From NCBI GenBank assembly GCA_009026175.1, contig WBTZ01000037.1, positions 1-37,907 of the forward strand: a DNA stretch of 37,907 nucleotides, given 5' to 3'. Below, in pieces: positions 20,038 to 29,225 of the stretch. The notes below the pieces were generated by a model. It was given only the letters and a program-made list of their open reading frames with translations, did no database searches and was not told the DNA's origin. The stretch is from Zoogloea sp. GTDB taxonomy: Bacteria > Pseudomonadota > Gammaproteobacteria > Burkholderiales > Rhodocyclaceae. How positions within the stretch are numbered: the first letter of the stretch is position 1; each line of letters starts with the position of its first letter. The translations under genes and the position numbers were made by a program.

Positions 20038-21173
20038 TCCCCCACCTCGTCGCCGTACAACTCCGCGATCTCGGCAAAGCGGGGAAACTCCACCTGGAAG
20101 GCATCCACCACGTCCGGGTCGAAATGGCTGCCACGGGCATCGCTGATCATCCTCCTGGCCTGCTCCAGGGAAAACGGCTCCTTGTAGGCACGCCGCGAGA
20201 TCAATGCATCGAACACGTCGGCCAGCGCCATCAGGCGGGCCGACAGGGGAATCCCCTCGCCGGCCAGGCCGTCCGGATAGCCGCTGCCGTCCCAGCGCTC
20301 GTGGTGGTGACGGGCAATCTCCTTGGCGAAGGCCAGGAAGGGCACGGGACGCTCCGCGTCCTCCTCCGCATGTTCGATGGCCTCGCTGCCCAGGCGCGCG
20401 TGGGTCTGCATGACGGCCCACTCTTCAGGCGTGAGCTTGCCCGGCTTGAGCAGGATGTGATCGGGAATGCCCACCTTGCCGATGTCGTGGAGCGGCGCCG
20501 ACTTGGCGATCAGGTCGATGGTGTGCGAGGTCAGCTGGCGGGTATAGCGGGGATCCCTGGCCAGCTGGGTCGCCAGCACCGCCACATAGGCCTGGGTCCG
20601 GCGCAGGTGGTTACCCGTTTCCGGGTCCCGGATCTCGGCCAGGCGGGCCAGCGCCCGGATGCTGACTTCCTGGATCAGGAGGTTCTCGCCCATGCGCCGG
20701 GCGATCTCGGATTCCAGCAGCACGTTCTGGTCGCGCAGGCGGTCGCGGGCCTTCTTCAGTTCAAGCTGATTGTGCACCCGGGCCAGCACGATGGATGGGC
20801 GGATCGGCTTGCTGATGTAGTCCACCGCGCCGGCTTCCAGCCCCTTCTCCTCCTCCTGCAGGCCGTCCAGGGCGGTCACGAAGATCACCGGGATGTCCCG
20901 GGTCAACGGATCCGCGCGCAAGGCTGCAAAGACCGCATAGCCGTCCATGCCCGGCATCATCACGTCGAGCAGGATCAGGTCGGGAATCGGGCGGGTACGT
21001 GCCACCTGCAGCGCGCGTGCGCCGCTCTGGGCGGCCCTCACCCGGTACAGGGGCTGAAGGAGCTCGCCCAGTACCTCGAGATTTTCCGGCACATCGTCGA
21101 CGATCAGGATCGTCGCGCGGGTGCTTGTGGGGTCGGAGGCGAAGGTGTCTGGAATCACCGTATGGGCAAGCAC
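20034..21173 (-). CDS. Response regulator with HD-GYP phosphodiesterase domain
   Basis: RpfG-type regulator expected to degrade c-di-GMP when phosphorylated. An N-terminal receiver (about 16-135) has the acidic pair IVDD, phospho-Asp near residue 70 ([14 protein letters not shown]) and the conserved Lys (YISKPI). A helical linker follows, then the HD-GYP domain (about 170-370) with HD in [13 protein letters not shown] and GYP in [14 protein letters not shown]; all metal-ligand signatures are intact. The start is uncertain. There is no ATG near the receiver; GTG 21173 gives 379 residues, TTG 21230 is longer, and neither has a clear ribosome site. It is translationally coupled to the hybrid kinase (ATGA overlap), its probable phosphodonor. 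Output is likely lowered c-di-GMP. Confidence 0.93.
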   Translation of the reverse strand: MLAHTVIPDTFASDPTSTRATILIVDDVPENLEVLGELLQPLYRVRAAQSGARALQVARTRPIPDLILLDVMMPGMDGYAVFAALRADPLTRDIPVIFVTALDGLQEEEKGLEAGAVDYISKPIRPSIVLARVHNQLELKKARDRLRDQNVLLESEIARRMGENLLIQEVSIRALARLAEIRDPETGNHLRRTQAYVAVLATQLARDPRYTRQLTSHTIDLIAKSAPLHDIGKVGIPDHILLKPGKLTPEEWAVMQTHARLGSEAIEHAEEDAERPVPFLAFAKEIARHHHERWDGSGYPDGLAGEGIPLSARLMALADVFDALISRRAYKEPFSLEQARRMISDARGSHFDPDVVDAFQVEFPRFAEIAELYGDEVGE

Positions 21174-21416
21174 AGGATGGAAGGGCCGGCGACCGGATCG
21201 GCTCCTGCGGCGGCGGACCGCCCGGACCAAGCCAAACCACGGCTGCGTCTCAACTTATCGACGCAGGCCAGCGGGACTTTAGGGCACTGCAGCATGGAAT
21301 TCAGCGGCGAACGGCCGGACACGCCGTCGGGCCGGCCGCGGCATCCCCCACCCCGGCAGTCCTGGCTGCTCCGGCCGCGCTAAACTCGGCCTCATGCCCG
21401 CCAGGATCCGTTCTTC

Positions 21417-23156
21417 ATGAGCACCGCCCTTGCCCGTTTGCTGCCCCGCCTGCTTCCTTTTCTCGCCTGGCGTCGCCAGCTCGACGGCCCGGCCCTGCGC
21501 GCCGACCTGCTGGCCGGCTTCACGGTGGCTCTGGTAGCCATCCCGCAGGCGCTGGCCTACGCCCAGCTCGCCGGGCTGCCCCCTTACGTGGGCCTGTACG
21601 CGTCCCTGCTGCCGGCCATCGTCGGCGCCCTGTTCGGCTCCTCGGCCCAGCTCAGCACCGGCCCGGTGGCGCTCACCAGCCTGCTGACCGCCACCTCCCT
21701 GGCCCCGCTGGCCCTGCCCGGCTCCGAGACCTACCTGCTGCTGGCCGTCCAGCTGGCCATGCTGGCCGGCCTGCTGCAGGTGATCTTCGGCATGCTGCAT
21801 CTCGCCCACTTCGCCGACCTGCTGTCACATCCGGTCCTGCACGGCTTCATCAATGCCTGCTCCCTGCTCATCTGCGCGGCCCAGCTGCCGACCCTGCTGG
21901 GCCTGCGCTCGGCCGGCCAGCGGCCCTTCTTCGAGGCCATCGGCAATCTCGTCGAGGCCCTGCCCGACACCCACCTGCACTCGGCCGCGCTCGGCGCCGC
22001 GGCGGTCATCCTGCTGATCCTGATGCGCCGCCTGGCCCCGCGCTGGCCTGGGGTACTGATCGTGGTGGCCGGGCTGAGCGGCATCGCCTGGCTGAGCGGC
22101 TTCGAGGCCGACGGCGGACGGGTGGTCGGCCCACTGCCGGAAGAGACGCTGGCCTTCGCCCTGCCCCGGGCCGACTGGGGCCAGATCACCGACCTGCTGC
22201 CCTCGGCCTTCGTGCTGGCCCTGGTGAGCTTCCTGGAGGCCATGTCCAGCTGCAAGGTGGCCTCGGCCCGCACCGGGGCGCGCTGGAACGGCAACCAGGA
22301 GCTGATCGGGCAAGGGCTGGCCAAGCTCACCGCCTCCGTGTGCCAGGCCTATCCGGTGAGTGGCTCCTTCGGCCGTTCGGCCTTTCTGCTCGCCAGCGGC
22401 GCGCGCACCGGGCTGGCCTCGGTGGTCGGCGCGGTGATGGTGCTGACCGCCCTGCTCACCATGCCCGGGCCGATCGCCCACATCCCCCTGCCGGTCCTCG
22501 CCGCGGTGATCCTGGTGACCCTCGCCACCCTGCTCTCCCCGGCGCCCCTCAAGGAAGCCTGGCGTACCAGCCGCGACGACGGGCTGGCCGGCACGGTGAG
22601 CTTCGTCGCCACCCTGGCCTTCGCCCCGCACATCGAGATCGGCATCCTGGCCGGCCTGATCCTGGCCCTCGCCCTGCTCATCTACCGCAGCATGAAGCCC
22701 CGCGTCGCCGTGCTCGGCCGCCACCCGGACGGCACCTGGCGCGATGCGGCCCGCTTCGACCTGCCACCGCCGCACCCGGAGCTGACCATCCTGCGCTTCG
22801 ACGGCCCGCTGCACTTCGTCAATGCCGCCACTTTCGAGGATGCGGTGCTCGCCTGCCGGCGCGACAACCCGCGCCTCAAGGTGCTGCTGCTGGCCTGTGC
22901 CGGCATCAACGACATCGACGCCAGCGGCGTGGACACCCTGCGCCGCATGCAGCGCCAGCTCGCCGAGGCCGGCCAGACCCTGGCCTGCTGCGGGCTCAAG
23001 AAGCAGGTGATCGACGTGCTGGAGCGCACCGGCTTGTGGCAGACGCTGGGGCCCTCCGGCGCCTACCGCACCGAAGACCATGCCCTGCAGCACCTGCTGC
23101 CCGGCCTGTCGGGCGCGACCGAACCGCCACCGCCACGCCGGGGCTTCGAGTGGTGA
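21417..23156 (+). CDS. SulP-family anion permease with STAS domain
   Basis: 579 residues. The N-terminal membrane part (about 25-430) begins with the SulP signature: DLLAGFTVALVAIPQALAYAQLAGLPP, then GLYASLLPAIVGALFGSSAQLSTGPVA. It holds 10-14 membrane segments. The C-terminal STAS domain (about 455-560) has the IDASGVDTLRRM core with its serine intact. SulP proteins carry sulfate, bicarbonate or other anions, and the substrate cannot be set from sequence. ATG 21417 has AGGA 10 bases upstream. It is divergent from the HD-GYP/kinase operon. No carbonic anhydrase or sulfate-assimilation gene is adjacent. Confidence 0.92.
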   Translation: MSTALARLLPRLLPFLAWRRQLDGPALRADLLAGFTVALVAIPQALAYAQLAGLPPYVGLYASLLPAIVGALFGSSAQLSTGPVALTSLLTATSLAPLALPGSETYLLLAVQLAMLAGLLQVIFGMLHLAHFADLLSHPVLHGFINACSLLICAAQLPTLLGLRSAGQRPFFEAIGNLVEALPDTHLHSAALGAAAVILLILMRRLAPRWPGVLIVVAGLSGIAWLSGFEADGGRVVGPLPEETLAFALPRADWGQITDLLPSAFVLALVSFLEAMSSCKVASARTGARWNGNQELIGQGLAKLTASVCQAYPVSGSFGRSAFLLASGARTGLASVVGAVMVLTALLTMPGPIAHIPLPVLAAVILVTLATLLSPAPLKEAWRTSRDDGLAGTVSFVATLAFAPHIEIGILAGLILALALLIYRSMKPRVAVLGRHPDGTWRDAARFDLPPPHPELTILRFDGPLHFVNAATFEDAVLACRRDNPRLKVLLLACAGINDIDASGVDTLRRMQRQLAEAGQTLACCGLKKQVIDVLERTGLWQTLGPSGAYRTEDHALQHLLPGLSGATEPPPPRRGFEW

Positions 23157-23182
23157 GGCAGGCAAAATGTTGACCTGAGTCG

Positions 23183-23211
23183 TTGTCGGCCCCCTTGCGG
23201 AGGCAGATACT
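23183..23211 (+). promoter_or_regulatory. Candidate sigma-70-type promoter for the EF-G-like gene
   Basis: TTGTCG (23183-23188) and GATACT (23206-23211) are 17 bp apart, each 4 of 6 to consensus. They lie about 63 bp upstream of the ATG, in the 117-bp gap after the SulP gene. Low confidence. Confidence 0.3.
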
Positions 23212-23273
23212 TTGCGCCATCTGCACAGCATCCGACGTTCGGTATCCAGAACTCTAACGACAAGGGAGCAAGC

Positions 23274-25322
23274 ATGACACCCACCTCGGTCCGCGACATC
23301 CGCAACCTCAGCCTTCTCGGCCAGTCCGGCAGCGGCAAGACCACTCTCCTGGAAAAGCTGCTCGCCACCGCCGGAGCCATCGGCGCCGCCGGCTCGGTCG
23401 ACAAGGGCGACACGGTCAGCGACTTCGACCCCCAGGAGAAAGCCCTCGGCCACTCCCTCAACGCCACCCTCGCCCACCTGGAATGGGCCGAGCACTGGGT
23501 CAACATCCTCGACACGCCGGGCCTGCCCGACTTCCTCGGCCGCGCCCTGGCCACCCTGCCGGCGGTCGAGACCGCGGTGGTGGTGATCAACGCCACGGCC
23601 GGCGTCGAGACCCTGACCCGCAAGGTCATGGAACTGTCCGCCGACAAATGCAGGATGCTCGTCGTCAATCGCATCGACTCACCGGGGGTGGATTTCGGCG
23701 CCCTGATGGAGCGCATCACCGCCAGCTTCGGCAAGGAATGCCTGCCCATCAACCTGCCCCTGGCCGACGGCGCAGGGGTCATCGACTGCTTCTTCAAGCC
23801 CGACTACGCCGCCTCCCCGGCCTTCTCGTCCGTCCGCGAGGCCCACGACCGCATCGTGGACCAGGTTGTCGAGGTGGATGAGGCGCTGATGGCCCTCTAT
23901 CTTGAGCAAGGCGAATCCCTGCAGCCGGAGCAGCTCCACGACCCCTTCGAGCAGGCCCTGCGGGAAGGCCACCTGATCCCGGTGTGCTTCACCTCGGCCC
24001 GCAGCGGCGCCGGCATCTCCGAACTGCTCGACATCCTCGGCCGCCTGCTGCCCGACCCCACCGAGGGCAACCCGCCCCGCTTCCTGAAGGGCGAAGGCCC
24101 GGCCGCCGAGCCGATCACCACCACCACCAGCGCCGACCAGCACGTCATCGCCCACGTCTTCCAGGTCAGCAACGACCCCTTCCGCGGCAAGCTGGGCCTG
24201 TTCCGCATCCACCAGGGCAGTGTCACGCCCAACACCCAGCTGTTCATCGGTGACGCCCGCAAGCCCTTCAAGGTCGGCCACCTGCTGCGCGTGCAGGGCA
24301 AGACCCAGACCGAGATCGACCTCGGCATCCCCGGCGACATCTGCGCCGTGGCGCGGGTGGATGAGATCCACCGGGACGCCGTGCTGCACGACTCCCACGA
24401 CGAGGACCACTTCCACCTGGCCCCGCCGCGCTACCCGCAGGCGGTGTTCGGCCTGGCCCTGCGCGCCGAGAAGCACGGCGACGAACAGAAGCTCTCCGAA
24501 GCCCTCCACCGCCTGCTCGACGAAGACCCCTGCCTGACCGTCGAGCACGACATGCAGGCCAAGGAGACCGTGATCCGCGGCCTGGGCGAGGTGCACCTCA
24601 AGTCGGTGCTGGAGACCCTCAAGAGCCGCTGGAACCTGAGCCTGTCCACCAAACCGCCGGCCATCCCCTACCGGGAGACCGTCGCCGGCAGCGCCGAATC
24701 CCGCTACCGCCACAAGAAGCAGAGCGGCGGCGCCGGCCAGTTCGGTGAAGTCGCGCTGCGCGTCGAAGCGCTGGAACGGGGCGCCGGGCTGCAACTGGCC
24801 GACGAGGTGAAGGGCGGCACCATCCCCTACAACTTCATGCCCGCAGTGGAAAAAGGCGTGCGCCAGGCCATCGCCGAAGGCGTGATGGCCGGCTTCCCGC
24901 TGCAGGACCTGAAGGTGACGGTGTTCGACGGCAAGCACCACGCGGTGGACTCCAACGAGATCTCCTTCATCACGGCCGCCCGCCACGCCCTGCAGGAAGC
25001 CGTGCAGGCCGCCCGCCCGGTGGTGCTCGAGCCGCTGATCACCCTCACGGTGCGCGTCGCCGACGAGCACTTCGGCGGCATCAGCGCCGAACTGTCGGGC
25101 CGCCGCGGCCGCGTCACCGGCACCGACAGCCCGCAACCCGGCTGGACCGAGATCACCAGCCAGGTGCCGATGGCCGAGATGGAAGGCTTCGAATCCCGCC
25201 TCAAATCCATCAGCGGCGGCGACGGCAGCTGCAGCATCGCTTTCAGCCACTACGAAGCGGCGCCCGGCGAGGTCCAGCAGCGCCTGGCCCGGGAGCACGC
25301 GGGCAAGCGCAGCGGCCAGTAA
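23274..25322 (+). CDS. Elongation factor G-like translational GTPase (EF-G2-type paralogue)
   Basis: 682 residues with the EF-G domain order (G, II, III, IV, V) but clearly divergent from true FusA. The P-loop is GQSGSGKT at 16-23. G3 is DTPGLPDF at 80-87, where classical factors have DTPGHVDF, so the histidine that triggers GTP hydrolysis on the ribosome is Leu. G4 is NRID (132-135) in place of NKMD. Domain IV/V stretches (SGGAGQFGEVALRVE, HAVDSNEISFITAARHAL, RRGRVTGTDSPQPGWTEI) match the family. ATG 23274 follows AAGGGAG. Proteins of this group (often called EF-G-like or EF-G2) are not known to replace FusA and their job is poorly defined. Missing hydrolysis would suggest a slow or regulatory GTP switch. 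Confidence 0.92.
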   Translation: MTPTSVRDIRNLSLLGQSGSGKTTLLEKLLATAGAIGAAGSVDKGDTVSDFDPQEKALGHSLNATLAHLEWAEHWVNILDTPGLPDFLGRALATLPAVETAVVVINATAGVETLTRKVMELSADKCRMLVVNRIDSPGVDFGALMERITASFGKECLPINLPLADGAGVIDCFFKPDYAASPAFSSVREAHDRIVDQVVEVDEALMALYLEQGESLQPEQLHDPFEQALREGHLIPVCFTSARSGAGISELLDILGRLLPDPTEGNPPRFLKGEGPAAEPITTTTSADQHVIAHVFQVSNDPFRGKLGLFRIHQGSVTPNTQLFIGDARKPFKVGHLLRVQGKTQTEIDLGIPGDICAVARVDEIHRDAVLHDSHDEDHFHLAPPRYPQAVFGLALRAEKHGDEQKLSEALHRLLDEDPCLTVEHDMQAKETVIRGLGEVHLKSVLETLKSRWNLSLSTKPPAIPYRETVAGSAESRYRHKKQSGGAGQFGEVALRVEALERGAGLQLADEVKGGTIPYNFMPAVEKGVRQAIAEGVMAGFPLQDLKVTVFDGKHHAVDSNEISFITAARHALQEAVQAARPVVLEPLITLTVRVADEHFGGISAELSGRRGRVTGTDSPQPGWTEITSQVPMAEMEGFESRLKSISGGDGSCSIAFSHYEAAPGEVQQRLAREHAGKRSGQ

Positions 25323-25338
25323 CAGCAAGCCTCAGACC

Positions 25339-25378
25339 GCCCATCCCGGCCCCGCTGAGGCGGCTGTCCGGGATGGGC
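25339..25378 (+). terminator. Long hairpin after the EF-G-like gene, putative terminator
   Basis: GCCCATCCCGG and CCGGGATGGGC form a perfect 11-bp stem around an 18-nt loop that itself contains CCGC/GCGG. It starts 17 bases after the stop. There is no T-tract, so it may be a terminator helped by Rho or a 3' stabiliser. Confidence 0.5.
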
Positions 25379-25515
25379 ATGCTCCAAACCCGGGCCTGGA
25401 CTTCCGCCCCCCGGCCACACCGGGGAAGCAGGCCGGACTTACGCCTCATGACATAGGGGCGCACCGTGGCGCTCAAGGCCAGGACGCCCTATTCCTTCAG
25501 TACCCACCACCGCAA

Positions 25516-25536
25516 CCGCTCCCGGATCCGGAGCGG
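25516..25536. repeat. Inverted repeat in the intergenic region
   Basis: CCGCTCC and GGAGCGG form perfect 7-nt arms around cggatcc. It lies 174 bp upstream of the YggS-like start and could be an operator or a small hairpin; nothing decides which. Confidence 0.4.
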
Positions 25537-25654
25537 AACGCCGCGTGTTACGGGTCAGCCGATCAGCCCTTGATGGCCCCAGGTTCCGGACCGCGGAACA
25601 ATTGGTCTGCACCTTTCTTGAAAATTGGCAGGGAGCAACCGTCCATTTCAAGTC

Positions 25655-25660
25655 TATAAA
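25655..25660 (+). promoter_or_regulatory. Candidate -10 box for the PLP-enzyme cluster
   Basis: TATAAA within an AT-rich stretch, about 50 bp upstream of the YggS-like ATG. No -35 hexamer lies at 17 bp; the nearest matches, TTGGCA (25625-25630) and TTGAAA (25618-25623), are 24 and 31 bp away. Possibly an extended or activator-dependent promoter. Confidence 0.3.
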
Positions 25661-25709
25661 TACGTTCCTCAGCCCACTTGAGCGCTTTGTCAGGCGCCGC
25701 CATCAGGCC

Positions 25710-26591
25710 ATGTCATCCGCCCCTCTACCCGTGCCCCGCTCCTGGAACGCCCCCGCCTCTCCCGACGAGGGTGCAGCACCGGTGAGCGGGCTCGTGACCG
25801 GCGCCCACGAGGTGCTCGATGGCCGCTATCCCGAAGCCAGCACGGTCGACGACTTCCGGCGCAATCTGGCGGCGGTGCACGCACGCATCGAGGCCGCCTG
25901 CCGCCGCGCCGGGCGCGATCCCACCTCTGTGCGCCTGCTGCCGGTGAGCAAGACCAAGCCCGAGGCCAGCCTGCGCCTCGCCCACGCGGCGGGTTGCCGG
26001 ATGCTGGGAGAAAACAGGCCGCAGGAGGCCTGCCGCAAATGGGAAGCCATGCAGGACCTGACCGATCTGCGCTGGTCGGTCATCGGCCACCTGCAAACCA
26101 ACAAGGCCGGGCTGGTGGCGCGCTTCGCCGCCGAGTTCCAGGCACTGGACAGCCTGCGTGTGGCCGAAGCGCTGGATCGCCGCCTGCAGACCGAAGGACG
26201 TGCGCTGGACGTGTTCGTGCAGGTCAACACCTCTGGCGAGGCGAGCAAGTACGGCCTGCGCCCCGCGGATGTCCAGGCCTTCATCCATGCACTACCCGCA
26301 TTCACCGCATTGCGCGTGCGCGGGCTGATGACACTGGCGCTGTTCTCCCACGAGGCCGGGCGGGTGCGCCCGTGCTTCGTGCTGCTGCGCCAACTGCGCG
26401 ACCGGCTGCGCCAGAGCGCCCCTGCCGGGATAGGGATGGATGAGCTGTCGATGGGCATGTCCGGCGACTTCGAGATCGCCATCGAGGAGGGCGCCACCGT
26501 GGTGCGCATCGGGCAAGCCCTCTTCGGCACACGCGCCACGCCGGACGGCCATTACTGGCCGGGCGAGTCCGCGGCCCGCGAATCGACCTGA
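25710..26591 (+). CDS. yggS: YggS/PROSC-type PLP-binding protein with N-terminal extension
   Basis: 293 residues from ATG 25710. The family core begins at about residue 45 (TVDDFRRNLAAVHARIEAACRRAGRDP). Landmarks are LLPVSKTKP with the PLP lysine K81, GENRPQEACRKW, WSVIGHLQTNKA, FVQVNTSGEASKYG, LRVRGLMTL, and MGMSGDFEIAIEEGATVVRIG at the end. YggS proteins bind PLP in a single TIM barrel (alanine-racemase N-terminal fold) and maintain PLP and amino-acid balance rather than catalyse a known reaction. The common form is about 230 residues, so some 45 extra N-terminal residues are present. An in-frame GTG at 25782 with GAGGG upstream would give a shorter 269-residue protein. It is the first of three consecutive PLP-protein genes, suggesting a supply or insertion role for its neighbours. 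Confidence 0.9.
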   Translation: MSSAPLPVPRSWNAPASPDEGAAPVSGLVTGAHEVLDGRYPEASTVDDFRRNLAAVHARIEAACRRAGRDPTSVRLLPVSKTKPEASLRLAHAAGCRMLGENRPQEACRKWEAMQDLTDLRWSVIGHLQTNKAGLVARFAAEFQALDSLRVAEALDRRLQTEGRALDVFVQVNTSGEASKYGLRPADVQAFIHALPAFTALRVRGLMTLALFSHEAGRVRPCFVLLRQLRDRLRQSAPAGIGMDELSMGMSGDFEIAIEEGATVVRIGQALFGTRATPDGHYWPGESAAREST

Positions 26592-26710
26592 CGAAAAGCA
26601 CCGTGGCCATGCGCCACCCGGACCTTGAAGCCCCCGGCACGCCGGCCCCGCTACGGCCGGACGAGAGCAAGCACCCATTCACCTACCCACTCGGATCTGA
26701 GGAGTTTTCG

Positions 26711-27946
26711 ATGCAAGCTGCAACCTCCCGCCTGATGCGGGCCTATGCCCGCCAACCTGTTTCCTTCATACGCGGAAGCGGTGCGCGGCTGTGGGACGAA
26801 CACGGTGTGGAATACCTGGATGCCATCGCCGGTGTCGCAGTCACCAGCCTGGGCCACGCCCACCCCGAGATCGCCGCCGTGATCGCCCAGCAGGCCGGAC
26901 TGCTGCTGCACACCTCGAATGTCTTCCGCATCGACTGGCAGGAACGGCTGGGCGAGCGCCTGTGCGCCCTGACGGGCATGCAGAAGGCCTTCTTCTGCAA
27001 TTCGGGCGCCGAAGCCAACGAAGCCGCGCTCAAGCTGGCCAGACTGCATGGCCATCGCAGACAGATCGCCGCCCCCAGGATCCTCGTGATGGAGAACGGC
27101 TTTCACGGCCGCAGCATCGCCACGCTCTCCGCCTCGGGCAATCCCTCAAAGCAGCAAGGCTTCGAGCCGCTGCTGCCCGGCTTTCACCGGCTGCCCTATG
27201 ACGACATCGACGCGGTGCGCCAGGCGGCCGCCCAGTCGCCCGACATCGTGGCGGTGCTGGTCGAGCCGGTCCAGGGCGAAGGCGGCATCCGGGTGGCCGG
27301 CACCGGCTACCTGCGCGCGCTGCGCGCCCTGTGCGACCAGCACGGCTGGCTGTTGATGCTCGACGAGATCCAGGCCGGCCTGGGCCGCACCGGAGCCTGG
27401 TTCGGGCACCGGCACGCGGATATCTCGCCAGACGTGATCACGCTGGCGAAAGCGCTGGGCAACGGCATCCCCATCGGCGCCTGCCTGGCACGCGGGGCAG
27501 CCGCTGACCTGTTCTCGCCCGGCCAGCATGGCTCGACCTTCGGCGGCAACCCCCTGGCCTGCCGGGTGGCCTGCTCCGTCCTCGACATCATGGTGCGCGA
27601 CAAGCTGCCGGAGCGCGCAGCGGCGCTGGGCGGCCGTCTGCTGGCGGGACTGCAGGCGGCGCTCGGGGCTCACCCCCATGTCGTCGCGATCCGCGGGCAG
27701 GGCCTGATGGTGGGCATCGAACTGGACAGGCCGTGCAAGGAACTGGTCGGCCGGGCGCTGGCCGAGCAGCGTCTGCTCATCACCGTGACCCGCGACAAGG
27801 TCATCCGCCTGCTGCCGCCGCTGGTCTGTGACGAGACTCAGATCGACGACATCGTGGCCCGTATCACCCGCCTGCTTGCATCGGACGGGGTGAAAGCAGC
27901 GACCACCGCTGAAATTTCCGAACAAAGGATGCATCCCCATGTATGA
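26711..27946 (+). CDS. argD: Class III aminotransferase, acetylornithine transaminase-like
   Basis: 411 residues, fold type I PLP enzyme. Family blocks are [93 protein letters not shown] with the PLP lysine near 247, and [12 protein letters not shown]. This fits acetylornithine aminotransferase (N-acetylornithine/2-oxoglutarate, arginine synthesis), but related omega-amino-acid transaminases share all of it, and no other arg gene is nearby. ATG 26711 has GAGGAG 7 bases upstream; the frame open from 26603 has no conserved content. Its last 8 bases overlap the start of glyA, so the two are co-translated. Because the context is not arginine synthesis, the symbol is provisional. Confidence 0.85.
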   Translation: MQAATSRLMRAYARQPVSFIRGSGARLWDEHGVEYLDAIAGVAVTSLGHAHPEIAAVIAQQAGLLLHTSNVFRIDWQERLGERLCALTGMQKAFFCNSGAEANEAALKLARLHGHRRQIAAPRILVMENGFHGRSIATLSASGNPSKQQGFEPLLPGFHRLPYDDIDAVRQAAAQSPDIVAVLVEPVQGEGGIRVAGTGYLRALRALCDQHGWLLMLDEIQAGLGRTGAWFGHRHADISPDVITLAKALGNGIPIGACLARGAAADLFSPGQHGSTFGGNPLACRVACSVLDIMVRDKLPERAAALGGRLLAGLQAALGAHPHVVAIRGQGLMVGIELDRPCKELVGRALAEQRLLITVTRDKVIRLLPPLVCDETQIDDIVARITRLLASDGVKAATTAEISEQRMHPHV

Positions 27947-29210
27947 CCGCTCCCTGACCCTGGCCGACTTCGACCCCGAACTGGCCGCCGCCGTCCAGCG
28001 CGAAGAACGCCGCCAGGAAGATCACATCGAACTGATCGCCTCCGAGAACTACGCCAGCCCGCAGGTGATGGCCATCCAGAACTCGGTGTTCACCAACAAG
28101 TATGCCGAGGGCTACCCGGGCAAGCGCTACTACAGCGGTTGCGAGCATGTAGACGTGGCCGAGCGCCTCGCCATCGAACGGCTCAAGACGCTGTTCGGCT
28201 GCGACTACGCCAACGTCCAGCCCCATGCCGGCGCCCAGGCCAACGCGGCCGTTTTCCTGGCACTGACCCGCCCGGGCGACACCGTGATGGGCATGGACCT
28301 GGCCCAGGGCGGCCACCTCACCCACGGCAACCCCTCCAACTTCTCCGGCCGCCACTACCGCATCGTGCCCTACGGGCTCGACCCCGGGACCGGGCTGATC
28401 GACTACGACGCGATGGAACGCGTCGCGCTGGAGACCCGCCCGAAAATGCTGATCGGCGGCTTCTCCGCCTACTCGCGCCACATGGACTGGGCGCGGATGC
28501 GCGCCATCGCCGACAAGGCCGGAGCCGTCTTCTGGGTGGACATGGCCCACGTGGCCGGCCTGGTCGCGGCGGGAGAGTACCCCGACCCCCTGCCCCACGC
28601 CCACGTGGTGACCAGCACCACCCACAAGACCCTGCGCGGCCCGCGCGGCGGCATCATCCTCGCCAAGGGGCAGGACGAAGACTTCTGCAGGAAGCTCGAT
28701 TCCGCCGTGTTTCCGGGCATCCAGGGGGGGCCGCTGATGCACGTCATCGCCGCCAAGGCCATCGCCTTCAAGGAGGCACTGCGTCCCGAGTTCAAGACCT
28801 ACCAGCGCCAGGTGGTGAGCAACGCCCGCGCGATGGCCGCGGTGATCCAGCAGCGGGGCTACACGATCGTCTCCGGCGGCACCGACAACCACCTGATGCT
28901 GATCGACCTGTCCGCCAGGCCCTACACCGGCAAGGACGCAGACGCCGCCCTGGCCGATGCCTGGATCACGACGAACAAGAACTCGGTGCCCAATGATCCG
29001 CGCTCAGCCTTCGTCACCTCCGGCCTGCGCATCGGCACGCCCGCCGTGACCACCCGTGGTTTCGGGGTCGCCGAATGCGAACACGTGGCTGGCTGGCTGT
29101 GCGACATCCTGGACGCGCTGGAGACCGGCGGCGATGCATTGACGGCAATGCGCGAGCAGGTGCGGGAACAGGTGGTGGCGCTATGCCGCCGCCACCCTGT
29201 TTACCGATAG
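27939..29210 (+). CDS. glyA: Serine hydroxymethyltransferase
   Basis: Interconverts serine + tetrahydrofolate and glycine + 5,10-methylene-THF. 423 residues, typical length. Hallmarks are [63 protein letters not shown] with the PLP lysine near 230, and SGGTDNHL. The match to E. coli GlyA is close along the whole length and all recognised catalytic blocks are present. It overlaps the aminotransferase gene by 8 nt. Many betaproteobacteria carry their main glyA beside nrdR/ribD; this copy sits with YggS-like and aminotransferase genes, so it may be a second, pathway-specific paralogue. Whether another glyA exists cannot be seen here. Confidence 0.96.
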   Translation: MYDRSLTLADFDPELAAAVQREERRQEDHIELIASENYASPQVMAIQNSVFTNKYAEGYPGKRYYSGCEHVDVAERLAIERLKTLFGCDYANVQPHAGAQANAAVFLALTRPGDTVMGMDLAQGGHLTHGNPSNFSGRHYRIVPYGLDPGTGLIDYDAMERVALETRPKMLIGGFSAYSRHMDWARMRAIADKAGAVFWVDMAHVAGLVAAGEYPDPLPHAHVVTSTTHKTLRGPRGGIILAKGQDEDFCRKLDSAVFPGIQGGPLMHVIAAKAIAFKEALRPEFKTYQRQVVSNARAMAAVIQQRGYTIVSGGTDNHLMLIDLSARPYTGKDADAALADAWITTNKNSVPNDPRSAFVTSGLRIGTPAVTTRGFGVAECEHVAGWLCDILDALETGGDALTAMREQVREQVVALCRRHPVYR

Positions 29211-29225
29211 CGGCCGGGGCCGGCC

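Larger units (their letters stand above)
25323..25709. other. 387-bp intergenic region between EF-G-like and YggS-like genes
   Basis: No convincing gene was found. The left third holds a long hairpin (25339-25378), the middle a second inverted repeat (25516-25536), and the right end an AT-richer stretch with a TATAAA box (25655-25660). The region probably contains the end of one transcript and the promoter of the PLP-enzyme cluster. Confidence 0.6.

Noticed and set aside
20038-20421. N-terminal extension of the hybrid kinase frame
   Set aside because: It overlaps the HD-GYP gene in another frame, and its composition is arginine/glycine-rich noise; ATG 20037 has ATGA coupling and leads directly into TM1.
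28130-28160. SGCEHVD in SHMT as a possible loss of a catalytic tyrosine
   Set aside because: The active-site tyrosines of the YPGKRYY block are present and His at this place is common in other bacterial SHMTs.
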